Assembly: GCF_946887195.1 (NCBI RefSeq)
Contig: NZ_CAMPKE010000008.1
Span: 120,499-184,498, forward strand
Source of the DNA: an uncultured Halomonas sp.
GTDB lineage: Bacteria; Pseudomonadota; Gammaproteobacteria; Pseudomonadales; Halomonadaceae
Reading direction: 5' to 3'
DNA length: 64,000 nt
A program made the position numbers and the translations under genes. How positions within the stretch are numbered: the first letter of the stretch is position 1; every line of letters starts with the position of its first letter. Positions 38,667 to 54,073 of this stretch are shown here, piece after piece. The notes beneath the pieces were generated by a model. It was not told the origin of the DNA. It saw only the letters and a program-made list of their open reading frames with translations, and did not search any database.

Positions 38667-39787
38667 TGCCCATGACCGCCGACGTACCGCGCAAGACGCT
38701 CAGTGTCGATCTGGGCGAGCGCAGCTATCCCATTCATATCGGCCCCGGCCTGCTCGAAGACGGCTCTCTGTTGCGTCCGCATCTGGCCGGACGCCAGGTG
38801 ATGATCGTCACCAACGAGACGGTGGCGCCACTGTATCTCGAGCCGCTCAGACGCAGCCTGGGTGAAGGCCAGGATAGCGAGCTGGATGTGCGCGAGTTGG
38901 TCCTGCCCGACGGCGAGCACACCAAGACGCTGGCCTCGATGGAGCGCATCTGGGATGCACTGCTCGCCGCCGGCTTCAATCGCCGCTGTACGCTGATCGC
39001 CCTCGGCGGCGGCGTGATCGGCGACATGACCGGCTACGCCGCGGCCTGCTATCAACGTGGCGTGGCATTCATTCAGGTGCCGACCACGCTGCTCTCGCAG
39101 GTCGACTCATCGGTGGGTGGCAAGACCGGCGTCAATCATCCGCGCGGCAAGAACATGATCGGTGCCTTCTGGCAGCCGCGTGCGGTGGTGATCGACACCT
39201 CGACGCTGAAGAGCCTGGCGGCGCGCGAGCTATCGGCGGGACTGGCCGAGGTGATCAAGTACGGCCTGATCCGCGATCTCGATTTCCTGGCCTGGCTGGA
39301 AGCCAACATGGCGGCGCTGCGTGGGCTGGACGACGCCTTGCTGAGCGAGGCGATCCTGCGCAGTTGCACGATCAAGGCCGAGATCGTCGCGGCGGACGAG
39401 ACCGAGCAGGGCGTGCGTGCGCTACTCAATCTTGGGCATACCTTCGGTCATGCCATCGAGGCGCATCAGGGTTACGGCAACTGGCTGCATGGCGAGGCGG
39501 TCGGTGCCGGCATGGCGATGGCCGTGTCGCTCTCCCGGCGCCTGGGTTGGCTCGATGATGCCGATGTGGCGCGCGTGGCGGCGGTGCTCGAGGCGGCCGG
39601 CCTGCCGCTGGCGGCGCCGGTGGGAATGGACGCCAGGGCGTTTACCGAGCGCATGCGATTGGACAAGAAGAATCTGGACAGCCGTCTGCGGCTGGTGCTG
39701 CTGCGTGCGCTCGGCGATGCCTGTGTCTACGACGACACGCCTGCCGCGATGCTCGACGAATTTCTGCGCGATTACCCACGCGCCTGA
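38666..39787 (+). CDS. aroB: 3-dehydroquinate synthase
   Basis: AroB converts DAHP, the product of the synthase encoded at 9848, to 3-dehydroquinate using NAD+ and a divalent metal. The ATG at 38666 gives 373 residues. An in-frame TTG three bases upstream and an ATG at 38672 are alternatives. NAD- and substrate-binding motifs [30 protein letters not shown] and [12 protein letters not shown] are visible. A strong terminator follows. Confidence 0.97.
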   Translation: MPMTADVPRKTLSVDLGERSYPIHIGPGLLEDGSLLRPHLAGRQVMIVTNETVAPLYLEPLRRSLGEGQDSELDVRELVLPDGEHTKTLASMERIWDALLAAGFNRRCTLIALGGGVIGDMTGYAAACYQRGVAFIQVPTTLLSQVDSSVGGKTGVNHPRGKNMIGAFWQPRAVVIDTSTLKSLAARELSAGLAEVIKYGLIRDLDFLAWLEANMAALRGLDDALLSEAILRSCTIKAEIVAADETEQGVRALLNLGHTFGHAIEAHQGYGNWLHGEAVGAGMAMAVSLSRRLGWLDDADVARVAAVLEAAGLPLAAPVGMDARAFTERMRLDKKNLDSRLRLVLLRALGDACVYDDTPAAMLDEFLRDYPRA

Positions 39788-39814
39788 CACCCCGCTCTTT
39801 CGCCTGGCAATGCT

Positions 39815-39845
39815 CGCCCGCTCCGATTGGAGCGGGCGTTTTTTT
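39815..39845 (+). terminator. Intrinsic terminator of pilMNOPQ-aroKB
   Basis: CGCCCGCTCC (39815-39824) pairs perfectly with GGAGCGGGCG (39829-39838), loop GATT, followed by seven T residues. It separates this operon from gltBD. Confidence 0.93.
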
Positions 39846-39854
39846 GTCAGGGGG

Positions 39855-39883
39855 TTGGAGCCGCCGACGCTCTGTCATAATAT
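39855..39883 (+). promoter_or_regulatory. Sigma-70 promoter of gltBD
   Basis: TTGGAG (39855-39860) and TAATAT (39878-39883) are separated by 17 bases. Transcription would begin near 39890, leaving a leader of about 130 bases before gltB. Confidence 0.6.
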
Positions 39884-39896
39884 ACGTGCATGCCCC

Positions 39897-39971
39897 ATGC
39901 GTATTACGCATAACAGGCCGATTCAACGAGTTCCGTGCGGGTTACGTTTCCGCACCCATCGCCTGGCCTGT
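39897..39971 (+). promoter_or_regulatory. Structured gltB leader
   Basis: A 15-base palindrome (ATGCGTA-T-TACGCAT, 39897-39911) is followed by an outer stem ACAGGCC (39913-39919) with GGCCTGT (39965-39971). This encloses an inner stem GTGCGG (39935-39940) with CCGCAC (39950-39955). All arms pair perfectly. The palindrome near +7 could be an operator and the nested stems a folded 5' leader; I do not recognise a known riboswitch. Confidence 0.45.
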
Positions 39972-40022
39972 GAGTTTCCCGGATTTCGCACAACCTTAGT
40001 ATTCGCAAAACAAAACCGAGAC

Positions 40023-43000
40023 ATGCCCATGATGAAAGGTCTCCACCAACCCGGTGAATTCCGCGATAACTGTGGCTTCGGCCTGATCGCCCATATGGAA
40101 GGGCAGGCCAGCCACGATCTGCTGAAAACCGCCATCGAGTCGCTGACTTGCATGACCCACCGTGGCGGTATCGCCGCCGACGGCAGGACCGGCGACGGCT
40201 GCGGCCTGCTGTTCAAGATGCCGGTCGACTTCATGCGCGCCATCGCCCGCGAAGAGTTGGGGGTGGAGTTGGGTGCGCGTTTCGCGGTGGGTTGCGTTTT
40301 CCTGCCCGACGACGATAGCCGCGAGACGCAGGCTCGCGACATTCTCGATGCCGCACTCACCGCGCGGGGCCTGAGCGTGCGCGGCTGGCGCGATGTCCCG
40401 GTCGATCCCAGCGTGTGCGGGCCGATGGCGCTCGATTGCCTGCCACGCATCCGCCAGATCTTCGTCGAGGCCAGCGACGACCGCCTCGACCAGGCATTCA
40501 ATGTCGACCTGTTCATGGCCCGGCGTCGCGCCGAGCAGCAGCTCAAGCGCGAGGAGGATTTCTACGTCTGTTCGTTGTCGTCACGGGTCATGTCCTACAA
40601 GGGATTGATGATGCCCGTCGATCTGCCGACGTTCTATCACGACCTGAACGATCCGCGCCTTACGACGGCGATCTGCGTCTTTCACCAGCGCTTTTCGACC
40701 AATACCGCACCGCGCTGGCCGCTGGCGCAGCCGTTCCGCTTCCTGGCCCACAACGGCGAAATCAACACCATCGAGGCCAACCGCGGCTGGGCCAACGCGC
40801 GCAAGGAAAACTTCGTCAGCGATCTGCTGCCCGACATCACCGAGCTGGATGAAATCGTCAATACCAGCGGCTCGGACTCCTCGAGCATGGACAACATGCT
40901 CGAAGTGCTGATGACCGGCGGCATGGATCTGTACAACGCCATCCGCATGATGGTGCCGCCGGCGTGGCAGAACGTCGAGACCATGGACGCGCAGCTGCGC
41001 GCCTTCTACGAATACAACTCCATGCACATGGAGGCCTGGGACGGCCCGGCGGGATTGGTGATGACCGATGGCCGCCACGCGGTGTGCATGCTCGATCGCA
41101 ACGGCCTGCGCCCGGCGCGTTGGGTGATCACCAAGAATGGCTACATCACCCTGGCCTCCGAGGTCGGCACCTACGGCTACAAGCCCGAGGACGTGGTGGC
41201 CAAGGGCCGGGTCGGTCCGGGTCAGGTGCTCGGCGTGGATACCGAGACCGGCGAGGTGCTGCATACCCGGGAGATCGACGATCGACTCAAGTCGGCGCAC
41301 CCCTACAAGCGCTGGCTGAAGGATCGCGCCCAGTATCTGGAATCGGCGCTCACCGAGCTGGCACGCTTCCAGCCGCTCGAAGGCGACGAGCTGCGCGTCT
41401 ATCAGAAGATGTTCCAGGTTACCTTCGAGGAGCGCGACCAACTGCTGCGACCACTGGCCGAAAGCGGCCAGGAAGCGGTCGGCTCGATGGGCGACGACAC
41501 GCCGATGGCGGTACTCTCGCGCCACGGTCGCTTGCTGACCGACTACTTCCGACAGAAATTCGCCCAGGTCACCAACCCGGCCATCGATCCGCTGCGCGAA
41601 GCGATCGTGATGTCGCTGGAAACCTGCTGTGGTGCCGAGTTGAACGTTTTCGAGGCGACCCCCGACCACGCCCATCGGCTGATTCTGACCACGCCGATCC
41701 TATCGCCGCGCAAGTTCACCGCGCTAGTCACTCAGGAGGACGAGGCGTTTCGCGCGCAGACGTTCAAGCTGACCTACGACCCCGAGCAGGGCACCCTGAA
41801 GCAGGCGTTGCAGGCACTGTGCCAGCAGGTCGAGCAGGCCGTGCGCGACGGCGCGGTGATTCTGGTGCTGTCCGACGATGGCCTGGAGAAAGGCAAGCTG
41901 CCGATTCATTCGGTGCTCGCCACCGGGGCGATTCACCATCACCTGGGGCGCCTGGCGCTGCGCCCGCGGGTCAATCTGGTCATCGAGACCGGCTATGCCC
42001 GCGATGCCCATCAGATGGCGGTGCTGTTCGGCGTGGGCGCCACGGCGGTCTATCCCTACCTGGCCTATCAGGTGATGGCCGACATGCATCGCAGCGGCGA
42101 GTTGATCGGCAACCCGGCGGATGCCCGCGAAAACTACCGCAAGGGCCTGCAAAAAGGGCTCTACAAGATTCTCTCGAAGATGGGCATCTCGACGCTGGCC
42201 TCGTATCGCGGCTCGCAACTGTTCGAGGCGGTGGGGCTGTCGTCCGAGGTCATGGAATTGTGCTTCACGGGCATGATGTCGCGCATCGAAGGTACCGGTT
42301 TCGCCGAGCTGCAACTGCAGCAGGAACTGCTGGCGCGCGAGGCCTGGACACCGCGCAAGGCGCTGCGCCAGGGCGGGCTGATCAAGTACGTTCACGATCA
42401 CGAATACCACGCCTACAATCCCGATGTGGTGATGACCCTTCAGGAGGCGGTGCAGCAGGGCGATTACGCCAAGTGGAAGAAGTTCGCCCGGTTGGTCAAC
42501 GAGCGCCCGGTGGCGACCATTCGCGACATGCTGGGGCTCAAGCCGGCCCCCGAGCCGCTGCCGCTCGACGAGATCGAGTCGGTCGAGGAGTTGCTGCCGC
42601 GCTTCGATAGCGCCGGCATGTCGCTGGGTGCGCTGTCGCCGGAAGCCCACGAGGCGCTGGCCCAGGCCATGAACGAGGCCGGCGGTCGCTCCAACTCCGG
42701 CGAGGGCGGCGAGGATCCGGCGCGCTACGGCACTATCCGCAGTTCCAAGATCAAACAGATCGCCTCGGGGCGCTTTGGCGTGACGCCGGCCTACCTGGTC
42801 AATGCCGAGGTGCTGCAGATCAAGGTCGCCCAGGGCGCCAAGCCCGGCGAGGGCGGCCAGCTACCCGGCGGCAAGGTCAACGAGCTGATCGCGCGACTGC
42901 GCTACGCGGTGCCCGGCGTCACGCTGATCTCACCGCCGCCGCACCACGACATCTACTCCATCGAGGATCTGGCGCAGCTGATCTTCGATCTGAAGCAGGT

Positions 43001-44480
43001 CAATCCGAGCGCCCAGGTCTCGGTCAAGCTGGTCTCCGAGCCGGGCATCGGTACCATCGCTACCGGGGTGGCCAAGGCCTATGCCGACCTGATCACCGTC
43101 TCCGGCTACGATGGCGGCACCGCGGCGAGCCCCTTGGCCTCGATCAAGCACGCCGGCAGCCCGTGGGAGCTGGGCCTGCCCGAAGTGCATCAGGCGCTGC
43201 GCATCAACGGCCTGCGCGACAAGATCCGCCTACAGACCGACGGTGGCCTGAAGACCGGCCTCGACGTGGTCAAGGCGGCGATTCTCGGCGCCGAGAGCTT
43301 CGGCTTCGGCACCGCGCCGATGGTCGCGCTGGGCTGCAAGTACCTGCGCATCTGCCATCTCAACAACTGTGCCACCGGCGTTGCCACTCAGCACCAATAC
43401 CTGCGCGATGAGCACTTTCGCGGCACCGTCGACATGGTCAAGCACTACTTCCGCTTCATCGCCGAGGAGGTGCGTGAGTTGATGGCGCTGCTCGGGGTGC
43501 GCAAGCTCACCGACCTGATCGGTCGCACCGATCTGCTCGAGGTGCTCGAAGGCGAAACCGCCTCGCAGCGCAAGCTCGATCTGACGCCGTTGCTGGAAAA
43601 CGACTTCGTACCGGCGGATGCGCCACAGTTCTGCACGCACAACCGCAACGAGCCGCACGATTCGGGAGCCAAGAACCGCCAGATAGTAGAAACGCTGATG
43701 CCGGCGATCGAGGCCCAATCCGGTGGCGAGTTTACCTTCACCATCACCAACGGCGACCGCAGCGTGGGCGCGCGTGCCTCCGGCGAGATCGCCAAGCGCT
43801 ATGGCGAGGCGGGACTCGAAGATGCGCCGATCTCCGTGCGTTTCACGGGGGTCGCCGGCCAGAGCTTCGGTGTATGGAACGCGCGCGGTCTCAATCTGTA
43901 CCTTGAGGGCGATGCCAACGATTATGTCGGCAAGGGCATGAACGGCGGCAAGGTGGTGATCGTGCCGCCGCGCGAAAGCGCCTTCCAGAGCCACGAGAGC
44001 GCGATCGTCGGTAACACCTGCCTCTATGGCGCCACGGGCGGCAAGCTGTTCGCTGCGGGTACCGCCGGCGAGCGTTTCGGCGTACGCAACTCCGGTGTGC
44101 ATGCGGTGATCGAGGGGGCCGGCGATCACTGCTGCGAATACATGACCGGCGGCATGGTCGCCGTGCTCGGCGAGACCGGCGTCAATTTCGGCGCGGGCAT
44201 GACCGGCGGCTTCGCTTACGTACTCGACGAAGATCGCACCTTCGTCGACAAGTACAACCACGAGCTGGTCGAGATCCATCGCATCAACACCGAAGCCATG
44301 GAAGCCTACCGGCGCCACCTGCGCGAAGTGATCGAAGAGTACGTCGCCGAGACCGGCTCCGCGCGGGGCGAGGAGATTCTCGAGGATTTCTCCGATTTCG
44401 TTCGTCATTTCTGGCTGGTCAAGCCCAAGGCGGCAAATCTGAACAGCCTGCTCGCCCAGTCCCGGCGTCAGCCGGAATAA
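40023..44480 (+). CDS. gltB: Glutamate synthase (NADPH) large subunit
   Basis: GltB takes the amide nitrogen of glutamine and, with electrons from GltD, makes two glutamates from glutamine and 2-oxoglutarate. From the ATG at 40023 there are 1485 residues; ATGs at 40029 and 40032 are alternatives, and the long open frame upstream is the shadow of aroB. The N-terminal nucleophile is Cys in [10 protein letters not shown], exposed after removal of a short propeptide. The FMN domain includes [13 protein letters not shown], the 3Fe-4S cluster Cys are in [12 protein letters not shown], and the C-terminal beta-helix has repeated glycine motifs. Confidence 0.97.
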   Translation: MPMMKGLHQPGEFRDNCGFGLIAHMEGQASHDLLKTAIESLTCMTHRGGIAADGRTGDGCGLLFKMPVDFMRAIAREELGVELGARFAVGCVFLPDDDSRETQARDILDAALTARGLSVRGWRDVPVDPSVCGPMALDCLPRIRQIFVEASDDRLDQAFNVDLFMARRRAEQQLKREEDFYVCSLSSRVMSYKGLMMPVDLPTFYHDLNDPRLTTAICVFHQRFSTNTAPRWPLAQPFRFLAHNGEINTIEANRGWANARKENFVSDLLPDITELDEIVNTSGSDSSSMDNMLEVLMTGGMDLYNAIRMMVPPAWQNVETMDAQLRAFYEYNSMHMEAWDGPAGLVMTDGRHAVCMLDRNGLRPARWVITKNGYITLASEVGTYGYKPEDVVAKGRVGPGQVLGVDTETGEVLHTREIDDRLKSAHPYKRWLKDRAQYLESALTELARFQPLEGDELRVYQKMFQVTFEERDQLLRPLAESGQEAVGSMGDDTPMAVLSRHGRLLTDYFRQKFAQVTNPAIDPLREAIVMSLETCCGAELNVFEATPDHAHRLILTTPILSPRKFTALVTQEDEAFRAQTFKLTYDPEQGTLKQALQALCQQVEQAVRDGAVILVLSDDGLEKGKLPIHSVLATGAIHHHLGRLALRPRVNLVIETGYARDAHQMAVLFGVGATAVYPYLAYQVMADMHRSGELIGNPADARENYRKGLQKGLYKILSKMGISTLASYRGSQLFEAVGLSSEVMELCFTGMMSRIEGTGFAELQLQQELLAREAWTPRKALRQGGLIKYVHDHEYHAYNPDVVMTLQEAVQQGDYAKWKKFARLVNERPVATIRDMLGLKPAPEPLPLDEIESVEELLPRFDSAGMSLGALSPEAHEALAQAMNEAGGRSNSGEGGEDPARYGTIRSSKIKQIASGRFGVTPAYLVNAEVLQIKVAQGAKPGEGGQLPGGKVNELIARLRYAVPGVTLISPPPHHDIYSIEDLAQLIFDLKQVNPSAQVSVKLVSEPGIGTIATGVAKAYADLITVSGYDGGTAASPLASIKHAGSPWELGLPEVHQALRINGLRDKIRLQTDGGLKTGLDVVKAAILGAESFGFGTAPMVALGCKYLRICHLNNCATGVATQHQYLRDEHFRGTVDMVKHYFRFIAEEVRELMALLGVRKLTDLIGRTDLLEVLEGETASQRKLDLTPLLENDFVPADAPQFCTHNRNEPHDSGAKNRQIVETLMPAIEAQSGGEFTFTITNGDRSVGARASGEIAKRYGEAGLEDAPISVRFTGVAGQSFGVWNARGLNLYLEGDANDYVGKGMNGGKVVIVPPRESAFQSHESAIVGNTCLYGATGGKLFAAGTAGERFGVRNSGVHAVIEGAGDHCCEYMTGGMVAVLGETGVNFGAGMTGGFAYVLDEDRTFVDKYNHELVEIHRINTEAMEAYRRHLREVIEEYVAETGSARGEEILEDFSDFVRHFWLVKPKAANLNSLLAQSRRQPE

Positions 44481-44505
44481 GCGCCGCCGCCGGCCCGAAT
44501 AATAG

Positions 44506-45936
<1,431 letters not shown>

Positions 45937-46025
45937 GCGGTCGTCGCTGCCATGCTCGCTGGGGGGCTTGCCTTTTTAGCGCTGCCTTCATCTAGACTGA
46001 GAGGGAGACTTCAGGAGGAGGCGAC

Positions 46026-46580
46026 ATGGACGATACGCTGGCGACACTGGGTCTGGGATCGAGCGAAGGCGGTTCGGTGGTACCTGAGCAGTTGACCTTC
46101 GATGACGATGGCAGCATTCCCAATACGCGGCTGGCCACGCTGCTGTTTCGCTCCGGCGGGCTCGAGGCGGGGCTGGACAGGGAGAGCGTGGCGCAGTGTT
46201 TCGAGCGGCTCTTTTCGGCCTACGACTGGCCATCCAGCTGGCGGGGTGGCGTGTACGACTACCACCATTATCACTCCACCGCCCACGAGGCGTTCGGCGC
46301 GCTTTCGGGCTGGGGTAAATTGCGCCTGGGCGGCGAGGCGGGCCGCGATATCGAGATTCGCGCCGGCGATGCGCTGGTGCTGCCGGCCGGCACGGGGCAC
46401 TGCTGCCTGGCGGCGAGCGACGATTTTCTGCTGCTGGCCGCCTATCCGGCCGATCAGCCGACACTCGACTTGCTGCGCGCCGACCCGGCCGAGCACGATG
46501 CGGCGGTGGCGCGCATCGCCCAGTTGTCGCAACCTGAGCGGGATCCGTTGGGTGGGGCCATGTCACGCTGGTGGCGCTGA
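46026..46580 (+). CDS. Cupin-domain protein (YjlB-like)
   Basis: The 184-residue protein has a single cupin fold. The metal-binding motif 1 is HYHSTAHEAFGALSGWGKL (two His and a Glu), and motif 2 is GDALVLPAGTGHCCL (His). This resembles the YjlB family, whose function is unknown. CAGGAGG precedes the ATG. It lies alone between gltD and pyrG. A family A repeat follows 23 nt after its stop. Confidence 0.75.
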   Translation: MDDTLATLGLGSSEGGSVVPEQLTFDDDGSIPNTRLATLLFRSGGLEAGLDRESVAQCFERLFSAYDWPSSWRGGVYDYHHYHSTAHEAFGALSGWGKLRLGGEAGRDIEIRAGDALVLPAGTGHCCLAASDDFLLLAAYPADQPTLDLLRADPAEHDAAVARIAQLSQPERDPLGGAMSRWWR

Positions 46581-46602
46581 AAGTGACTGCACTCGTCCAT
46601 AC

Positions 46603-46675
46603 GGCGTTAAAAATCGGCTTAAGATGCTCATTTACAGTTTGTAAACTCCGCTCTCTCGCCGATTTTTGCCTTGTC
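46603..46675 (+). repeat. Family A palindromic repeat, copy 3 (after the cupin gene)
   Basis: AAAAATCGGC (46609-46618) pairs with GCCGATTTTT (46658-46667) around TTTAC/GTAAA. The core AAGATGCTCATTTAC...GTAAACTCCGCT is shared with the copies near 907 and 5703. The arms differ in sequence from those copies but are still complementary. Confidence 0.8.
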
Positions 46676-46726
46676 TGGACTTCGTTCGTCGACTTTCGAT
46701 ATAGCTGGAGTGATGCACTGGCAAAA

Positions 46727-46755
46727 TTGAGCGGGCGGGCCGAGTCTGCTATTCT
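46727..46755 (+). promoter_or_regulatory. Sigma-70 promoter of pyrG-kdsA-eno
   Basis: TTGAGC (46727-46732) and TATTCT (46750-46755) are separated by 17 bases and lie about 60 bases before the pyrG start. Confidence 0.65.
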
Positions 46756-46795
46756 GGCGTCCCATCCGGGCCCGGTTTTCTCCACGGCCTTCTGA

Positions 46796-49349
<2,554 letters not shown>

Positions 49350-49364
49350 TTTCGATAACCCTAA

Positions 49365-50684
<1,320 letters not shown>

Positions 50685-50698
50685 GGCAGGGTTCGAAG

Positions 50699-50722
50699 CC
50701 CGGCTCCGTTATCGGGGCCGGG
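50699..50722. terminator. Hairpin between convergent eno and fdxA
   Basis: CCCGGCTCCG (50699-50708) pairs with CGGGGCCGGG (50713-50722) with one G-U and a TTAT loop. No T-run follows on either strand, so it may be a processing or Rho-assisted end rather than a clean intrinsic terminator. Confidence 0.35.
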
Positions 50723-50740
50723 CCGTGTTGCGCATGCCGA

Positions 50741-51064
50741 TCAACGCTCCAGCAGTTCCCGCTTGCCCGGCTTGCCATCCCACTCCTCGGCATCCGCCGG
50801 GGGATCCTTCTTCTCGGTGATGTTCGGCCATACTTCGGCGAGTTCGGCATTGAGCTCGATGAACTCGCTTTGCCCTTCGGGCAGCTCATCCTCGGAGAAG
50901 ATCGCCTCGGCCGGGCACTCCGGTTCGCATAGCGCGCAGTCGATGCATTCGTCGGGGTGGATCACCAGAAAGTTGGGCCCCTCGTAAAAGCAGTCGACCG
51001 GGCAGACCTCGATGCAATCCATGTACTTGCAGCGAATGCAGTTTTCGGTGACGACGAATGTCAT
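50741..51064 (-). CDS. fdxA: Seven-iron ferredoxin FdxA
   Basis: FdxA is a small electron carrier with one 3Fe-4S and one 4Fe-4S cluster. The 107 residues hold [18 protein letters not shown] and [16 protein letters not shown], the two cluster-binding sets, followed by the long C-terminal tail of the Azotobacter/Pseudomonas type. It is downstream of mutS on the same strand, the usual pairing in pseudomonads, with its own likely promoter in the 192-bp gap. Confidence 0.95.
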   Translation of the reverse strand: MTFVVTENCIRCKYMDCIEVCPVDCFYEGPNFLVIHPDECIDCALCEPECPAEAIFSEDELPEGQSEFIELNAELAEVWPNITEKKDPPADAEEWDGKPGKRELLER

Positions 51065-51135
51065 GGTGTCTCCCTCAATCTCGATATGCCCGGCGTCGGT
51101 GCATCATCGTCAGCTAGGTTATAAGCGGTTGGGCC

Positions 51136-51141
51136 ATTATA
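51136..51141 (-). promoter_or_regulatory. -10 element upstream of fdxA
   Basis: The minus strand reads TATAAT about 72 bases before the fdxA start. I find no good -35 at the proper distance. Confidence 0.35.
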
Positions 51142-51256
51142 AGGCCTTATTCTAATTGGGGCTCGATTTTAGTCGCGCCACGTGTATGGCGGCAAGCGGG
51201 GCTATCGACCGATTGGCTATGGATTAATAGCTGTGAGCCGTGACTCGAATCAGGCC

Positions 51257-53830
51257 CTAGACATTTTCCCGCCAACGATACAGCAGGTCCAGCGCCTGGC
51301 GTGGCGTCAGTTCATCCAGTTTCAGCCCGCCGAGCTCCTCGATGAGCGGATGCGGTGCGCTGGCGAACAGGTCGGCCTGCTGCGGAGCCGGGGTGGTGGT
51401 CGTATCCCTCCGTGGACGCTGCCCCTGATCGACCTCCTGTTGCTCGAGGCCGGCCAGCTTGTCGCGGGCGCGCTCGATTACCGCCTGCGGTACTCCGGCC
51501 AACTGCGCGACTTGCAGGCCGTAGCTCTGGCTGGCCGGGCCATCTTCGACACGGTGCATGAAGACGATGCCCTCCTTGTGCTCGGCGGCGGTCAGGTGCA
51601 CGTTGGCCACGCCCTCGGCCTGATCGGCCAGCGCGGTCATCTCGAAATAGTGCGTGGCGAACAGCGTGAACGCCTTGACCCGCGCCAGATGCTCGGCGCT
51701 GGCCCAGGCCAGCGACAGGCCGTCGAAGGTGCTGGTGCCGCGGCCAATCTCGTCCATCAGCACCAGGCTCTGGTCGGTGGCGTTGTGCAGAATGCTGGCG
51801 GTCTCGGTCATCTCGACCATGAAGGTCGAGCGCCCGCCGGCCAGGTCGTCGCTGGAGCCGATACGCGTGAAGATACGATCCAGCGGGCCGATCTCGGCGC
51901 GATCGGCGGGCACGAAGCTGCCGCTGTGGGCGAGCAGGGCGATCAGCGCCGCCTGGCGCATGTAGGTCGACTTGCCGCCCATGTTGGGGCCGGTGATCAC
52001 CAGCATGTGGCGACTCGGATCGAGTGTCAGGTCGTTGGGCACGAAGGGCCGATCGCTGACGTGCTCGACCACCGGATGGCGCCCGCCGACGATGCACAAT
52101 CCCGGCGTCTCGAGCAGTTGCGGGCGCACGAAATCCAGCGCCTGGGCGCGCTCGGCGAAGGCGGCGAGCACGTCGAGCGCGGCCAGCGCACGGCCACTGG
52201 CCTGCAATGTGTCGAGTTCGGCATTCAGCGTATCGAGCAGGCTCTCATAGAGCAGCTTTTCGCGGGCCAGCGCACGCGACTTGGCCGATAGCGCCTTGTC
52301 CTCGAACTCCTTGAGCTCGGGAATGATGAAGCGCTCGGCGTTTTTCAGCGTCTGACGACGAACGTAGTCGGCTGGCACCTCGCGGGCCTGGGCGCGGGGA
52401 ATCTCGATGAAATAGCCATGCACCCGGTTGTAGCCGACCTTGAGTCCGGCCAGCCCGGTGCGCTCGCGTTCGCGGGTTTCGAGCTTGACCAGGTAGTCGC
52501 CGGCATGCTCGGCCAGGCCACGAAATTCATCCAGCTCATCATCAAACCCAGCGGCGATTACGCCGCCCTCGCGAATCACCACCGGCGGGTTGTCGATCAG
52601 CGCGCGAGTCAGCGTTTCGGCCAGCTCCGGGTAGGGCCGAATATGCCGGCGCAGCTCATCCAGCGCGGTGCCTTCATCGAACGTGGCGAGCTCGCGTTGC
52701 AACTCGGGCAGGGCATTGAGCGCATCGCGCAGGCGCGCCAGATCGCGCGGGCGGGCGCTGCGCAGGGCGATACGAGCGAGGATGCGCTCGACGTCGCCGA
52801 TCCGCTTGAGCGCCTCGCGTAGCGAGACACAGGCGTCGTCGGCCAGTAGCAATTGCACCGCGCCCTGGCGCGCGCCGATCTGCTCGCGGTTGCGCAGCGG
52901 GCGGTTGAGCCAACGCTTGAGCAGGCGCGAGCCCATGGCCGTGGCGGTGGTGTCGAGCACGCTGGCCAGGGTATTGTCGCCACTGCCGCCGAGATTGGTG
53001 TCGATTTCGAGATTGCGTCGGCTGGCGGCATCGATGACGACGCTGTCGTCGCGGTTCTCGACACCCAGCGCGGTAACGTGCGGCAGGCCCGAGCGCTGGG
53101 TGTCGCGGGCGTAATCGATCAGTACGCCGGCAGCGGTAATGGCACAGATCAGATGCGCGCAGCCGAAGCCGCGCAGGTCGGCGACACCGAACTGATCGCA
53201 CAGCAAGCGGGTCGCCGACTCCAGGTCGAACAGCCACTCGCTCTGGCGTTTCAGTCCGGCGCGCTCGGCAAGCGCGGTTGGCAGGTCGAGGCCGTCGGCG
53301 ATCAGCAGCTCGGCGGGGGCCAGGCGATGCACCTCGGCGAGCATATCGGCCTCGCCATCGACCTCGAGCACGCTGAAGCGACCGCTGGAGAGCTCCAGCC
53401 AGGCCAGTCCCCAGCGCTCGCCCTGGCAATGCAGGGCGAGCAGCAAGTTGTCGCGGCGGGCATCGAGTAGCGCCTCGTCGTGCAGCGTACCGGGGGTGAC
53501 GATGCGCACTACCTTGCGCTCCACCGGACCTTTACTGGCGGCGGGGTCGCCGATCTGCTCGCAGATCGCCACCGACTCGCCGGCTTTGACCAGCCGCGCC
53601 AGATAACCCTCGGCACTGTGATAGGGCACCCCGGCCATGGGGATCGGCTTGCCCGCCGACTGGCCGCGCTGGGTGAGCGTGATGTCGAGCAGTTGCGCGG
53701 CGCGGCGCGCGTCATCGAAGAACAATTCGTAGAAATCGCCCATGCGATAGAACAGCAGCACCTCCGGGTGCTCGCGCTTGATCTTCAAATACTGCGCCAT
53801 CATCGGCGTCTGAGTTGGAGCTGCCTGCAT
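51257..53830 (-). CDS. mutS: DNA mismatch repair protein MutS
   Basis: MutS binds mismatches and starts repair with MutL. I choose the ATG at 53830, which has AAGG seven bases upstream, over the GTG two codons earlier; this gives 857 residues (E. coli 853). The mismatch-wedge motif is in [11 protein letters not shown], Walker A in [15 protein letters not shown], and Walker B in [17 protein letters not shown]. It is divergent from the AsmA-like gene. Confidence 0.97.
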   Translation of the reverse strand: MQAAPTQTPMMAQYLKIKREHPEVLLFYRMGDFYELFFDDARRAAQLLDITLTQRGQSAGKPIPMAGVPYHSAEGYLARLVKAGESVAICEQIGDPAASKGPVERKVVRIVTPGTLHDEALLDARRDNLLLALHCQGERWGLAWLELSSGRFSVLEVDGEADMLAEVHRLAPAELLIADGLDLPTALAERAGLKRQSEWLFDLESATRLLCDQFGVADLRGFGCAHLICAITAAGVLIDYARDTQRSGLPHVTALGVENRDDSVVIDAASRRNLEIDTNLGGSGDNTLASVLDTTATAMGSRLLKRWLNRPLRNREQIGARQGAVQLLLADDACVSLREALKRIGDVERILARIALRSARPRDLARLRDALNALPELQRELATFDEGTALDELRRHIRPYPELAETLTRALIDNPPVVIREGGVIAAGFDDELDEFRGLAEHAGDYLVKLETRERERTGLAGLKVGYNRVHGYFIEIPRAQAREVPADYVRRQTLKNAERFIIPELKEFEDKALSAKSRALAREKLLYESLLDTLNAELDTLQASGRALAALDVLAAFAERAQALDFVRPQLLETPGLCIVGGRHPVVEHVSDRPFVPNDLTLDPSRHMLVITGPNMGGKSTYMRQAALIALLAHSGSFVPADRAEIGPLDRIFTRIGSSDDLAGGRSTFMVEMTETASILHNATDQSLVLMDEIGRGTSTFDGLSLAWASAEHLARVKAFTLFATHYFEMTALADQAEGVANVHLTAAEHKEGIVFMHRVEDGPASQSYGLQVAQLAGVPQAVIERARDKLAGLEQQEVDQGQRPRRDTTTTPAPQQADLFASAPHPLIEELGGLKLDELTPRQALDLLYRWRENV

Positions 53831-54073
53831 CGTCACGCCTTACGCGGTTTCGGGTGCGTTTTGGGCCGTCATTCTATCCCAGACCGGCAAGCGGGCGACA
53901 GTTCCGAGCGGGCTGTTTAGAACGCGTTAACTCAGGCGCTCGGTCTCTTCCCGGCAATGACCGCAGGTCGTCTATTCTCCTACTAAAGGCCGGCTCTTGA
54001 AGTGGGTTGCGGTTGGCTGCATGGCAGACGCAGCGGCTTTCGAGATGGCGGGTCCGGTAAACGAGGAGACGAC

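Noticed and set aside
40964..42610. 548-codon plus-strand frame inside gltB
   Set aside because: It is a frame-shifted reading of gltB with Arg/Gly/Pro-rich low-complexity sequence.
43230..44408. 392-codon minus-strand frame
   Set aside because: It lies opposite the conserved C-terminal part of gltB and has no plausible product.
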